The notes: generated from the letters alone by a model not told the origin. Shown: positions 8,772-17,891, numbered from the stretch's first letter. The stretch is DNA of 28,778 bases from Gemmatimonadota bacterium (GCA_028287225.1 JAQBPZ010000220.1:1-28778); one strand, 5' to 3'. Translations and numbers: made by a program.

Positions 8772-9512
8772 ATGACCTACGACCTCACACGATTCGACGT
8801 CGGCGCCGTCCAGCGGTGCAGCCAGGGGCTGCTCGCCGCCACCGCCGCGTCCACGTCGATGGAGGGCGCGGCCAGCGCGGTGTGCCGCCACCTGTACGAC
8901 CAGCTGGTCGGGTCCCGCGGCGAGCGGGCGAGTGTGATGGTCCGGTGCTACAAGACGCACCCCTTCGGCGAGCTGCCCGGGGAGCTGCAGCGCACGGCGA
9001 AGCGGGCGTTCGGGGCGGTCGCCTTCTCACCCCCGGACCCGCGGATGAAGTGCCTCGTCCTGCTCGCCACGGCAGGGGACGAGCCCGACTGGAACGACCG
9101 CCGCAAGTCGAAGGGCCATCAGGCCATCCCGCTCCCGAGCCCGCACATCGTGGAGCGCGCGCCCATGATCGCCCAGCTCATCGAGGAGCTCGGCTTCGAT
9201 CTGAGTCAGGTGGTGCGCGGCGGCGCGGGCGCGGCTCACGTGGCCGGAGAGCGGTCCTTCGGGATCTTCCACGTGGAGCGCGCGAAGGGCAGCCCGTACA
9301 TCCCCGCGCAGGATTTCGTCGAGGCCCACGCGGTGGAATCGGTCCTCGGCTTCGGTGGCGCGCTGCCGGCGGGAGACATCTACGCCGCCATCGTCTTCGC
9401 GCGCGTCCCGATTCCGGTCGCGAGCGCGGATCGCTTTCGCGCCCTCGCGTCGGACCTCAGGACATGCCTCGTGCGGCACGAGTCGGCGGTCTTCGAGCCG
9501 GCCGACGGCTGA
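8772..9512 (+). CDS. Conserved protein of unknown function, possible sensory module
   Basis: A 246-residue protein without signal peptide or membrane span. I do not recognise a named family. Visible segments are VCRHLYDQL near the N-terminus (38-46), PPDPRMKCLVLLAT (87-100), EPDWNDRRKSKGHQAIPLPS (104-123) and a C-terminal block SVLGFGGALPAGDIYAAIVF (190-209). The last block resembles, from memory, a GAF-like module found next to or within sensor kinases. That is a weak family impression, not a match I can verify. The gene is divergent from the multi-PAS kinase with 126 bp between starts, which fits a linked sensory role. I chose the ATG at 8772 because this is where the protein-like composition begins. 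The frame stays open far upstream, antisense to the kinase. It ends 11 bases before a strong hairpin. Confidence 0.7.
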   Translation: MTYDLTRFDVGAVQRCSQGLLAATAASTSMEGAASAVCRHLYDQLVGSRGERASVMVRCYKTHPFGELPGELQRTAKRAFGAVAFSPPDPRMKCLVLLATAGDEPDWNDRRKSKGHQAIPLPSPHIVERAPMIAQLIEELGFDLSQVVRGGAGAAHVAGERSFGIFHVERAKGSPYIPAQDFVEAHAVESVLGFGGALPAGDIYAAIVFARVPIPVASADRFRALASDLRTCLVRHESAVFEPADG

Positions 9513-9523
9513 CCACTGACGAC

Positions 9524-9564
9524 GAGCCGGGTGGAACGGGATGCCATCCCGTTCCACCCGGCTC
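9524..9564. terminator. Perfect hairpin between convergent genes
   Basis: Two 19-base arms, GAGCCGGGTGGAACGGGAT and its exact complement, flank a three-base loop. The hairpin lies between the stop of the 8772-9512 gene and the stop of glmS (9573), so it can act on both strands. There is no T-run on either side, so it is not a textbook intrinsic terminator, but its position argues for transcription termination or RNA 3'-end protection. Confidence 0.75.
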
Positions 9565-9572
9565 GCTCCTGC

Positions 9573-11405
<1,833 letters not shown>

Positions 11406-11450
11406 GATCCGCGTTCCTCTGATTGAAAGATCGTTCCGGCCGCGCGCCGC

Positions 11451-12824
11451 TCAGCCCTTCAGGGCATCCAGCGGCACCCGCGACCGGCGCACCAGCTCCC
11501 GCGCCCCCGCCTCGTCCGGCGCCTCCGCGATCACGCGCACGATCGGCTCCGTCCCCGAGGGCCGCACGTGCACCCACCGGTCCGGCCACGCCAGCCGAAG
11601 TCCGTCCTGCGTGTCCGCGACCGCGTCCGGGAACGCCTGCGTGAGCGCCCCATACACCGTGTCGAGGCTCGCGTTCGGCCGGTCCAGCTTGTCCTTCACG
11701 ATCACGTAGCGTGGCAGCGAGGCCACGAGGGCCGACAGCGAGCGCCCTTCCTCCACCAGCAATTGCAGGAGCAGGGCCGCGCCGATCGGCGCGTCGCGCC
11801 CGAGGTGCACCTCCGGGAGGATCACCCCCCCGTTTCCTTCCCCGCCAATTGGCGCCCGCAGCTCGCGCATCCGCACCGCGACGTTCACCTCGCCCACCGG
11901 CGCCCGCACGATTTCCGCGCCCGCCTCGCGGGCTGCATCCTCCACCACCAGGCTGGTGGAGAGGTTGGTCACCAGGGGGCCCTTCCGGTGACGGAGCACG
12001 ACGCGGGCCGCGAGCGCCAGGGTGAAGTCCTCGCCGATCGCCCGCCCGCCGTCCGCCACCAGCGCGAGCCGGTCCACGTCCGGGTCCACCGCGAAGCCGA
12101 TGTCGGCCCCGCTGTCCTTCACCAGGCGCTCGAGCTCGTGCAGGTTCTCGGGGATCGGCTCCGGCTCGCGCGGAAAGCGCCCGTCCGGCTCCATGTTGAT
12201 CGCCACCACCTCGCACCCGAGATGCTCCAGCAGCATCGGCATGATCGTCGCCCCCGCCCCGCGCACGCAGTCCAGCGCCACCTTGAACTTCCGCGCCCGG
12301 ATCGCCGCCACGTCCACATAAGGAATCCCGACCACCGCCTGCAGGTGCCGGCGGGCGGCGTCCGGATCGTCCGTCACGCTCCCGATGTCCTGCCAGGTGG
12401 CGTAGGGGATGCCGGTGTCGAGCAGGGCCCGCATCGCCAGGCCCTGGCCGGCCTCCAGAAAGAGCCCGCTCGAGCCGATCAGCTTCAGCGCATTCCATTC
12501 GATCGGGTTGTGGCTCGCCGAGAGCATCAGGCCGCCAGCGGCGTGGTGGTGCTCCACGCTGAGCTGGCAGCCGGGCGTCGTCGTGAGCCCGATATCGATC
12601 ACGTCGGCGCCGACGAGCTGGAGGGTGCCCACCACGATCCGGTGGAACATGGGGCCCGAGACGCGGCTGTCGCGCCCCACGACGATCTGGCGCGAGGTTC
12701 CCTGCGCGATCGACCACGCGCCGAACGCCGCGGCATAGCGCGCCACCACCTCGGGCGTCAGCGCCTCGGCCACCCGCCCGCGGATGCCCGACACGCTCAC
12801 CATCAATCCGCCACCACTCGCCAT
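11451..12824 (-). CDS. glmM: Phosphoglucosamine mutase, archaeal-like subtype
   Basis: The 457-residue enzyme should interconvert glucosamine-6-phosphate and glucosamine-1-phosphate. The phosphoserine loop is LSASHNP with S104. The metal loop is DPDVDR (247-252) rather than the bacterial DGDGDR. The sugar-binding loop is GGEGNGG (327-333), and the phosphate-binding loop RPSGTEP is at 421-427. DPDxDR and EGNGG are what I associate with archaeal and some deep-branching bacterial phosphomannomutase/GlmM-like enzymes, so substrate could be broader (phosphomannose or phosphoglucose). The adjacent glmS supports glucosamine phosphate. I chose ATG 12824 because a GGGAG lies five bases upstream of it; the frame is open to 12917. 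A TANCTT-type element sits 32 bases upstream. It is first in a glmM-glmS unit and divergent from the chemoreceptor. Confidence 0.9.
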   Translation of the reverse strand: MASGGGLMVSVSGIRGRVAEALTPEVVARYAAAFGAWSIAQGTSRQIVVGRDSRVSGPMFHRIVVGTLQLVGADVIDIGLTTTPGCQLSVEHHHAAGGLMLSASHNPIEWNALKLIGSSGLFLEAGQGLAMRALLDTGIPYATWQDIGSVTDDPDAARRHLQAVVGIPYVDVAAIRARKFKVALDCVRGAGATIMPMLLEHLGCEVVAINMEPDGRFPREPEPIPENLHELERLVKDSGADIGFAVDPDVDRLALVADGGRAIGEDFTLALAARVVLRHRKGPLVTNLSTSLVVEDAAREAGAEIVRAPVGEVNVAVRMRELRAPIGGEGNGGVILPEVHLGRDAPIGAALLLQLLVEEGRSLSALVASLPRYVIVKDKLDRPNASLDTVYGALTQAFPDAVADTQDGLRLAWPDRWVHVRPSGTEPIVRVIAEAPDEAGARELVRRSRVPLDALKG

Positions 12825-12856
12825 GTCCGCTCCCGTGCCAGATGAGTTGAAGCCGT

Positions 12857-12862
12857 AAGGTA
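12857..12862 (-). promoter_or_regulatory. Candidate -10 element for glmM-glmS
   Basis: On the minus strand this reads TACCTT followed by ACGG. It lies 32 bases before the glmM ATG. A TTGCCG sits 16 bases upstream of it, giving a plausible sigma70-like pair. It matches the TANCTT pattern seen before four other genes in the window. Confidence 0.5.
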
Positions 12863-12921
12863 AGCCGGGCGGGATGCCCGGCAAGCAGCGCCCGGCGCCC
12901 CCTCGGCCGCCTCGCAATCGG

Positions 12922-12927
12922 TAACTT
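12922..12927 (+). promoter_or_regulatory. Candidate -10 element for the chemoreceptor gene
   Basis: TAACTT followed by CGG lies 95 bases before the GTG start of the chemoreceptor. It is back-to-back with the glmM element in the 198-bp divergent gap. No clear -35 partner is seen. Confidence 0.4.
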
Positions 12928-13022
12928 CGGCGCGGCTCGGCAGTCTTTCAGGTGCTCTCGTCCTCACCCTCCCCGCACGGCCCCTACCCCACACGATCCT
13001 GCGAGCCGCCACCCGATTCCCC

Positions 13023-14720
13023 GTGCGGCTCAAGATGGCCGCCCTCGCCGGCGCCGCCGTCGTGGTGACCCTCTGCGTCCTCGCCGTGCCCACGTATGGC
13101 AGGGTGCGCGCCGCGCTCGCGCGCGCGCAGGGCGAGCGCTTCGTCACCATCGCGCGCAGCGCGGAGCTGGCCCTCCCCGACGACTTCGCCACCACTCTCG
13201 CGGCCTCGCCCGGCGAGCCCCTGCCGCAGTCCGTGCGCGACGTGATGCGGCGGGTCCGCATCTCGGGCGCCCAGTCGCTCGGCGAGGACAGCGAGCTGCT
13301 GGCGGTCGACGTCGTCGTCCGCACGAACGACGGCCGGTACCGCTACCTCCTGCACGGCGATCGGTCGGCGGGCGTGGAGGAGCACTGGCTGCCGGCGGGC
13401 GGGCTCGACGCGCGCATCGACGCCGCCCAGCCCGGCACCAGCGGCTTGTTCGAGGAGGATGGAGAGCCGGTGGTCAGCGGCGCCGTCCCCATCACCGCTG
13501 ACAACCGGAAGGTCGTGGGCGCCATCATCGCGACCGGCCGGGCCGACGTCATCCTCGCCGACGCGCGGCGGGCGGTGCGGGATCTCGCCATCTGGGCCGC
13601 GCTCGCGCTCGTCGTCGCCGTGGGCCTGGCCTACGGGGCCGCGATGCGACTCACCCGCGGCATGAACGAGCTCTCGCTCCAGGCGACGCGCATCGCGCGC
13701 GGCCAGCTGCGGCAGGAGCTGGCGTTCGAGTCGGACGACGAGGTCGGCGAGCTCGCGTCCACCTTCCGCGAGATGACCAGCGGCCTCCGCACCCTCGTCG
13801 GCCAGCTCGAGATGAGTGCCACGGAAGTCGCGGCCACTGCCGAGGAGCTCGCCGCGAGCGCCCAGGAGATGACCGCGTCAACCCAGGAGGTCTCGGGCGC
13901 CGCGAACGCGATCGCCGATGCCACCACCTCGCAGCAGCGCGGCATCACCGTGGCCACCGAGGGGTCGAGCCGCGTGGCGGCGCGCTCCGTGGCGGTCGCC
14001 ACCCACGCGGAGCAGGCGCGCCATGCCGCCGACGTCGCGCAGCGTACCACCCGCCGCGGCACCGTCGCCGCCGGCGAGGCGCTCGCCGCGATGGCCGAGA
14101 TCAGCGCCGTGACCGCCGCGGCCGTGCCCACGGTCGTCGAGCTGGGTGAGAAGTCGCAGCGCATCGGCAAGATCACCGATGCCATCGGCGCCATCGCACG
14201 GCAGACCAACCTTCTCGCCCTCAACGCCGCCATCGAGGCCTCGCGTGCGGGCGAGCACGGCAAGGGCTTCGCCGTGGTCGCCGACGAGGTGCGCAAGCTG
14301 GCCGGCGAGAGCTCCCGCGCCCTGGTGCAGATCCGCACCCTCGCGGCGGAGATCCGCACGAGCGCCGTGCGCACCGAGGAGCAGATCCTGATCGCCAGCG
14401 ACCGCGTGGCCGCCGGCGAGGTGGTGATCCGGGCGTCCGCCGATGCGCTCACCCAGATCGACCGCGAGATCACCGGCGCCCGCGAGGCGGTGGACCGGAT
14501 CGTGGAAGCGGCCGAGTCGCAGCGTGGCGAGGCGGAGAAGCTCGCCGGCGAGATCGAGGCGCTGGCCGCCGCCGCGGAGATGAACGCGGCCACCGCGCAG
14601 GAGGTCAGCGCCGTCGTCGAGCAGCAGACGTCGTCCATGTCGTCCATCGCGACCTCCAGCCAGCATCTCGCGCAGGTCGCCGAGCGCCTGAAGGAATCGC
14701 TGCGGCAGTTCGAGATCTGA
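13023..14720 (+). CDS. Methyl-accepting chemotaxis protein
   Basis: A 565-residue membrane chemoreceptor. TM1 (about 5-26) and TM2 (about 187-209) enclose a periplasmic domain of roughly 160 residues that looks like a single Cache-type sensor, with VVRTNDGRYRYLLHGD and VSGAVPITADNRKVVGAI. A HAMP linker follows, with DDEVGELASTFREMTSGL. The long coiled-coil signalling domain carries the conserved tip IGAIARQTNLLALNAAIEA (Q394) and GKGFAVVADEVRKLAGESS. It ends LKESLRQFEI with no CheR/CheB-tethering pentapeptide. The start is GTG. Ten residues upstream in frame would also be open, but no ATG or GTG is there, so the true start is uncertain. No che genes are in the window. Ligand is unknown. Confidence 0.93.
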   Translation: MRLKMAALAGAAVVVTLCVLAVPTYGRVRAALARAQGERFVTIARSAELALPDDFATTLAASPGEPLPQSVRDVMRRVRISGAQSLGEDSELLAVDVVVRTNDGRYRYLLHGDRSAGVEEHWLPAGGLDARIDAAQPGTSGLFEEDGEPVVSGAVPITADNRKVVGAIIATGRADVILADARRAVRDLAIWAALALVVAVGLAYGAAMRLTRGMNELSLQATRIARGQLRQELAFESDDEVGELASTFREMTSGLRTLVGQLEMSATEVAATAEELAASAQEMTASTQEVSGAANAIADATTSQQRGITVATEGSSRVAARSVAVATHAEQARHAADVAQRTTRRGTVAAGEALAAMAEISAVTAAAVPTVVELGEKSQRIGKITDAIGAIARQTNLLALNAAIEASRAGEHGKGFAVVADEVRKLAGESSRALVQIRTLAAEIRTSAVRTEEQILIASDRVAAGEVVIRASADALTQIDREITGAREAVDRIVEAAESQRGEAEKLAGEIEALAAAAEMNAATAQEVSAVVEQQTSSMSSIATSSQHLAQVAERLKESLRQFEI

Positions 14721-14727
14721 AAGGAAG

Positions 14728-14924
14728 AACGAGTAACGAGTGAGTCGGGAGACCTCCCGAACGTCTGTCACCCCGCAGCGAAGCTGTCGGGGCATGCTCT
14801 CCCGTGCTGGGGGCTGGCCTGTCCGCAGGGATGGTAGATCCCAACGCGCCGTGCGCGTGGGATGACAGCCGCCCGGGACGCTCCTCTTGCTCGTTACTCG
14901 TTACTCGTTACTCGTTACTCGTTT
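14728..14924. repeat. Bracketing inverted repeat of seven-base units (CTCGTTA)
   Basis: The right side (14890-14924) holds four perfect CTCGTTA units and a fifth ending T. The left side (14728-14740) has AACGAGTAACGAG, the complement of two units. They bracket the 104-bp palindromic element between the chemoreceptor and the adenylating-enzyme gene. The right array ends 12 bases before the start codon of the latter, so copy-number change could affect its expression. Confidence 0.85.
14765..14868. repeat. 104-bp palindromic element with terminal inverted repeats
   Basis: Its ends are CTGTCACCCC and GGGATGACAG, inverted with one mismatch. Inside are a hairpin at 14771-14792 (stem CCCCG/CGGGG, inner CAGC/GCTG, GAA loop, one unpaired T) and a second imperfect hairpin near 14840-14861 (arms around CCCAACGCGC and GCGCGTGGG). 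It has no coding capacity. The make-up is like a REP or small MITE. Confidence 0.65.
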
Positions 14925-14936
14925 TAGTTTTTTCCC

Positions 14937-16487
14937 ATGTCCAACCCCCTCGCCCTCCTTCCCCTCGCCATCGCCGCTGGCAACGGCCGTATCGGCGCAG
15001 CGGGCGACGCGGGCTACGACGCCCGGCAGCTTGTCGCCGCCGGCCTCACGCTGCTGCAGCGCAGTGCGCCGCTCGTGCGCGCGCTCAGCGGACGGCGCGC
15101 GGCCATCCTCCTCCCCACGTCGCCGCAGTTCCTCGTGGCGCTCGCGGCGTGCGAGGGGCGTGGAGCGGTGCTCGTGAATCCGCTCGCCGCGCCGGCCGAG
15201 GTCGGCTTCCAGTGCCGTGATGCGGACGTCGGTGCCGTGTTCACCATCGCCGCCCTGGCCGCGCGCGTTCCGGACGGCATGCCGGTGGTGCTGCTCGACG
15301 ACGCGCCGCGGACCGCGCGCGTGGTCACCCCGGCCCGGACCCACGACGTGGACCTGGGCTCGCATCATGGGCTCTCCCTGGAGGGGGAGCAGGACGTCGA
15401 CGGCCGCGACGAGGAGGCGGTCATCGTCTACACCTCCGCGATGGAAGGCCTTCCCCTCGGCGCCGTGCTCACGCACCGGAACCTGCTGGCGAACGCCCGC
15501 AGCGCCATCGAGGCAATCGCGACGCGCGCGGACGATCACATGCTCGCGCTCCTGCCGCTCGCGCACCTCTTCGGGCTCACCGTCACGGCGAGCGCGCCGC
15601 TCATGGTGGGGGCGCGCGTCTCGACGATGGAGCGCTTCCATCCGGTGAAGGCCGCGGAGCTGCTGGCCGGCGACGTGAGTGTCGTCGTGGGGGTGCCCGC
15701 GGTGTTCCACGGCATGCTCACCGGGCTGGCGCGGCGCGGCGCAAGCGTGAAGGGCGGTGCGCTCCGCCTCTGTGTCTGCGGCGGCGCGGTGCTGCCGGTG
15801 GAGCTGCAGGAGCGCTGGTTCGACGCCACCGGCGTGGAGCTGCGGCAGGGCTACGGCCTCACCGAGGCGGCGCCGGTGTGCCTCTACAACCGCACCGACC
15901 AGCCCAACGCGCGCGGCACCCTCGGACGCGCGTTCCCGGGCGTCGACGTGGCCATCATGGCGCCGCGGACCGGCCGGCGCGGCGACGCGTGTTCAGCGCA
16001 CGTCGCGCCGGGGGGCCCCCCCGAATCGAATCTGGCGCCGATTCCGCCCGCCGGCGTCACCGGTTCCATGCCGGCGTCGCCCGAATCTCTCCCCGATGGC
16101 ACGCCCGGCGAGATCTGCGTCCGCGGCGAGAACGTGTCGCCCGGGTACCTGCACGGGAGCGACGCCGGGCTCCCGCGTCGCGATGGCTGGCTGCACTCCG
16201 GGGACAAGGGCGTCCGCAACGCCGACGGGACGATCACCTTTCTCGGGCTGCTGAAGCCGATGTTCACGCGGAACGGCTTCAACGTCTACCCGCGCGAGCT
16301 CGAGCGCGTGGCCGGTGCGATGCCCGGCGTCGTCGCCGTGGAGGTCACGCCGATTCCGGATCCCGTGAAGGAGAACGACATCCGCATGCGCGTGTCGGGC
16401 GCCGTGACCGAGGCCGACGTCCGCGCCTGGTGCGAGCCGCGCCTCTCGGCGTACAAGCAGCCGACGGTGATCGAGATCGCCGACTGA
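14937..16487 (+). CDS. Adenylate-forming (acyl-CoA synthetase-like) protein with altered motifs
   Basis: A 516-residue member of the ANL superfamily. The usual A3 phosphate loop (TSGTTGxPKG) is replaced by YTSAMEGLPLGAV (165-177), losing the conserved Lys and the Gly-Thr-Thr. A5 is normal (YGLTE, 306-310), and GEICVRG (391-397), GWLHSGDKG and RNGFNVYPRELE follow. In the hinge region GLLKPMF replaces the common GRxKDxI. The protein ends at LSAYKQPTVIEIAD, where relatives continue about 20 residues to the catalytic A10 lysine, so that residue is missing. A Pro/Ser-rich stretch of about 43 residues (344-386) lies between A6 and A7. It may be inactive, form only part of the reaction, or use a partner. 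It is not obviously a pseudogene, as the frame is open throughout. The substrate is unknown. Confidence 0.85.
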   Translation: MSNPLALLPLAIAAGNGRIGAAGDAGYDARQLVAAGLTLLQRSAPLVRALSGRRAAILLPTSPQFLVALAACEGRGAVLVNPLAAPAEVGFQCRDADVGAVFTIAALAARVPDGMPVVLLDDAPRTARVVTPARTHDVDLGSHHGLSLEGEQDVDGRDEEAVIVYTSAMEGLPLGAVLTHRNLLANARSAIEAIATRADDHMLALLPLAHLFGLTVTASAPLMVGARVSTMERFHPVKAAELLAGDVSVVVGVPAVFHGMLTGLARRGASVKGGALRLCVCGGAVLPVELQERWFDATGVELRQGYGLTEAAPVCLYNRTDQPNARGTLGRAFPGVDVAIMAPRTGRRGDACSAHVAPGGPPESNLAPIPPAGVTGSMPASPESLPDGTPGEICVRGENVSPGYLHGSDAGLPRRDGWLHSGDKGVRNADGTITFLGLLKPMFTRNGFNVYPRELERVAGAMPGVVAVEVTPIPDPVKENDIRMRVSGAVTEADVRAWCEPRLSAYKQPTVIEIAD

Positions 16488-16511
16488 GCCGAGCATGGCT
16501 CCTCGCGGACA

Positions 16512-16724
16512 GCTTCAACGCAGAGGGCGCAGAGGGGGGGCTGCGAGGGCGCACAGGAAGGCCGCTCAGGCATCCCCCTCTGTGCCCTCTGTGTCCTCCG
16601 TGGTAAAAGGCTGTTGCAAGGGCGTCTTACCACAGAGGACACGGAGGTCACGGAGGACTGCTTGAAGCGCATTGCCCTCCTCTGCGTCCTCGCCGTTTCA
16701 CTCCGCGCCCTCTGCGTTGCAGCT
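16512..16724. repeat. Nested 'CAGAGG' inverted repeat, copy 1
   Basis: The outer arms begin AGCTTCAACGCAGAGGGCGC and end with the near-complement CGCCCTCTGCGTTGCAGCT. An inner pair, CCTCTGTGTCCTCCGTGGTA (left) and TTACCACAGAGGACACGGAG (right), surrounds a central TGCAAGGGCG region. It fills the gap between two convergent genes. All six frames give low-complexity peptides (EDTEDTEG and NAEGAEG types) that are not real proteins. Two more copies occur at 20278 and 24121. Confidence 0.9.
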
Positions 16725-16744
16725 CTTAGCCAGGCGGGGGCGGA

Positions 16745-17824
16745 TCAGCGACCCGCGACGACCTGCGACACGAAGCGCGGGTTCCGCGGCACCAGCTCCA
16801 GACGTCCCGCCTCCATCGACCGCACCACGGCGGCCACCACGTCGGGATCGAACTGCGTGCCGCTGCACCGCATGATCTCCTGCACCGCGTCGAGCACGCT
16901 CATGCCATCCGGACGGTACGGGCGGTCCGAGGTCATCGCGTCGAACGAGTCGGCGGCCGCCACGATGCGCGCCTCCAGCGGGATGTCGCTGCCGGTGAGA
17001 CGGTCCGGCACGCCGCGCCCGTCGAACCGCTCGTGATGCGAGCGCACGATGTTCAGCGCCACCGGCGTCTCGCCGAGGAGCGGCGCGAGGATGCGCCAGC
17101 CCACCACCGGGTGCGTCATGATGTGCTCGTACTCGGCGTCGGTGAGCTTGCCGGGCTTGTTGAGCACGTCCTCGCGCACGCCGATCTTGCCGATGTCGTG
17201 CACGTGGCCGCCGAGCTCCACCTGCCGCAGCATCTCGCCCTCCACGCCCATCTCGCGCGCGATCACCGCCGAGTACTGGCTCACCCGCACCGAGTGCCCG
17301 CGCGTGTACGGGTCCTTGACCTCGAGCGCCTCGGCCAGGGACTGGATGCTGGCGAGGAAGAGCTCCTCCAGCCGGCGCGCCTGCACCGCGACCTTGGCCT
17401 GGAGCGACTCCTGGTAGCCGCGGTTCTCGATCACGAGCCGCCGCTTCTCCAGCGCCTGGTCCACGCGTGCGCGCACTTCCTCGAGATGGAAGGGCTTCGT
17501 GAGGTAGTCCATCGCGCCGATGGCGAGGCAGCTCACCGCCACCTCCACGTCGGCCACGGCGGTGATCATCACGACGGCGACGTCCGGCCAGCGCGCGCGC
17601 GTGTGCCGCAGCAGCTCCAGGCCGTCCATCTTCGGCATCCGCAGGTCGCTCATCACCAGCGTCACCGGGTGCCGCTCGAGCAGTGCCAGCGCCTCCTCCC
17701 CGTTGCTCGCCTCCACGCACGAGAAGCCGTCGCTGCGCATGAGGTGCATGAGCACCTGGCGCAGCCGCGGCTCGTCGTCGACGATCAGGCAGCAGGGAGC
17801 GGTGGATTCAGCGGACATGATCAT
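16745..17824 (-). CDS. REC-HD-GYP response regulator (cyclic-di-GMP phosphodiesterase type)
   Basis: A 359-residue two-domain protein of RpfG type. The receiver has CLIVDDEPRLR, phosphoacceptor D60 in VMSDLRMPKMDG and the lysine in YLTKPF. A coiled linker (about 120-160) leads to the HD-GYP domain, with GHSVRV, HD at 209-210 in GHVHDIGKIG, THPVVG, and the signature HHERFDGRGVP at 263-273. The third signature residue is GVP rather than GYP. The metal ligands are kept, so phosphodiesterase activity is likely but substrate range could differ. Two in-frame ATGs (17824 and 17818) are equally possible starts. It is divergent from the PLP-enzyme gene, and a 13-bp inverted repeat lies in the gap. Phosphorylation of D60 probably gates the output. 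No cognate kinase is adjacent. Confidence 0.92.
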   Translation of the reverse strand: MIMSAESTAPCCLIVDDEPRLRQVLMHLMRSDGFSCVEASNGEEALALLERHPVTLVMSDLRMPKMDGLELLRHTRARWPDVAVVMITAVADVEVAVSCLAIGAMDYLTKPFHLEEVRARVDQALEKRRLVIENRGYQESLQAKVAVQARRLEELFLASIQSLAEALEVKDPYTRGHSVRVSQYSAVIAREMGVEGEMLRQVELGGHVHDIGKIGVREDVLNKPGKLTDAEYEHIMTHPVVGWRILAPLLGETPVALNIVRSHHERFDGRGVPDRLTGSDIPLEARIVAAADSFDAMTSDRPYRPDGMSVLDAVQEIMRCSGTQFDPDVVAAVVRSMEAGRLELVPRNPRFVSQVVAGR

Positions 17825-17848
17825 GGCTGGCGATCCGGCCGGTCGCGG

Positions 17849-17891
17849 GCAGGCATTCCGGAAGGGCGTCCTCGCTCCCCGGAATGCCTGC
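17849..17891. promoter_or_regulatory. 13-bp inverted repeat in a divergent promoter region
   Basis: Perfect arms GCAGGCATTCCGG and CCGGAATGCCTGC are separated by 17 bases. They lie between the starts of the HD-GYP gene (17824) and the PLP-enzyme gene (17932), a position suited to an operator shared by both. A hairpin acting on leader RNA is the alternative. No regulator gene for it is evident nearby. Confidence 0.5.

Noticed and set aside
11406..11450. A glmS ribozyme riboswitch upstream of glmS
   Set aside because: The 45-bp gap to glmM is much too short and shows none of the ribozyme's conserved elements.
14890..14924. CRISPR-like array from the direct repeats
   Set aside because: The units are contiguous seven-base repeats with no spacers, and there are no cas genes.
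14937..16487. The adenylate-forming gene as a pseudogene
   Set aside because: The frame is open over 516 codons with ordinary coding composition and several conserved motifs. Altered motifs alone do not show decay.
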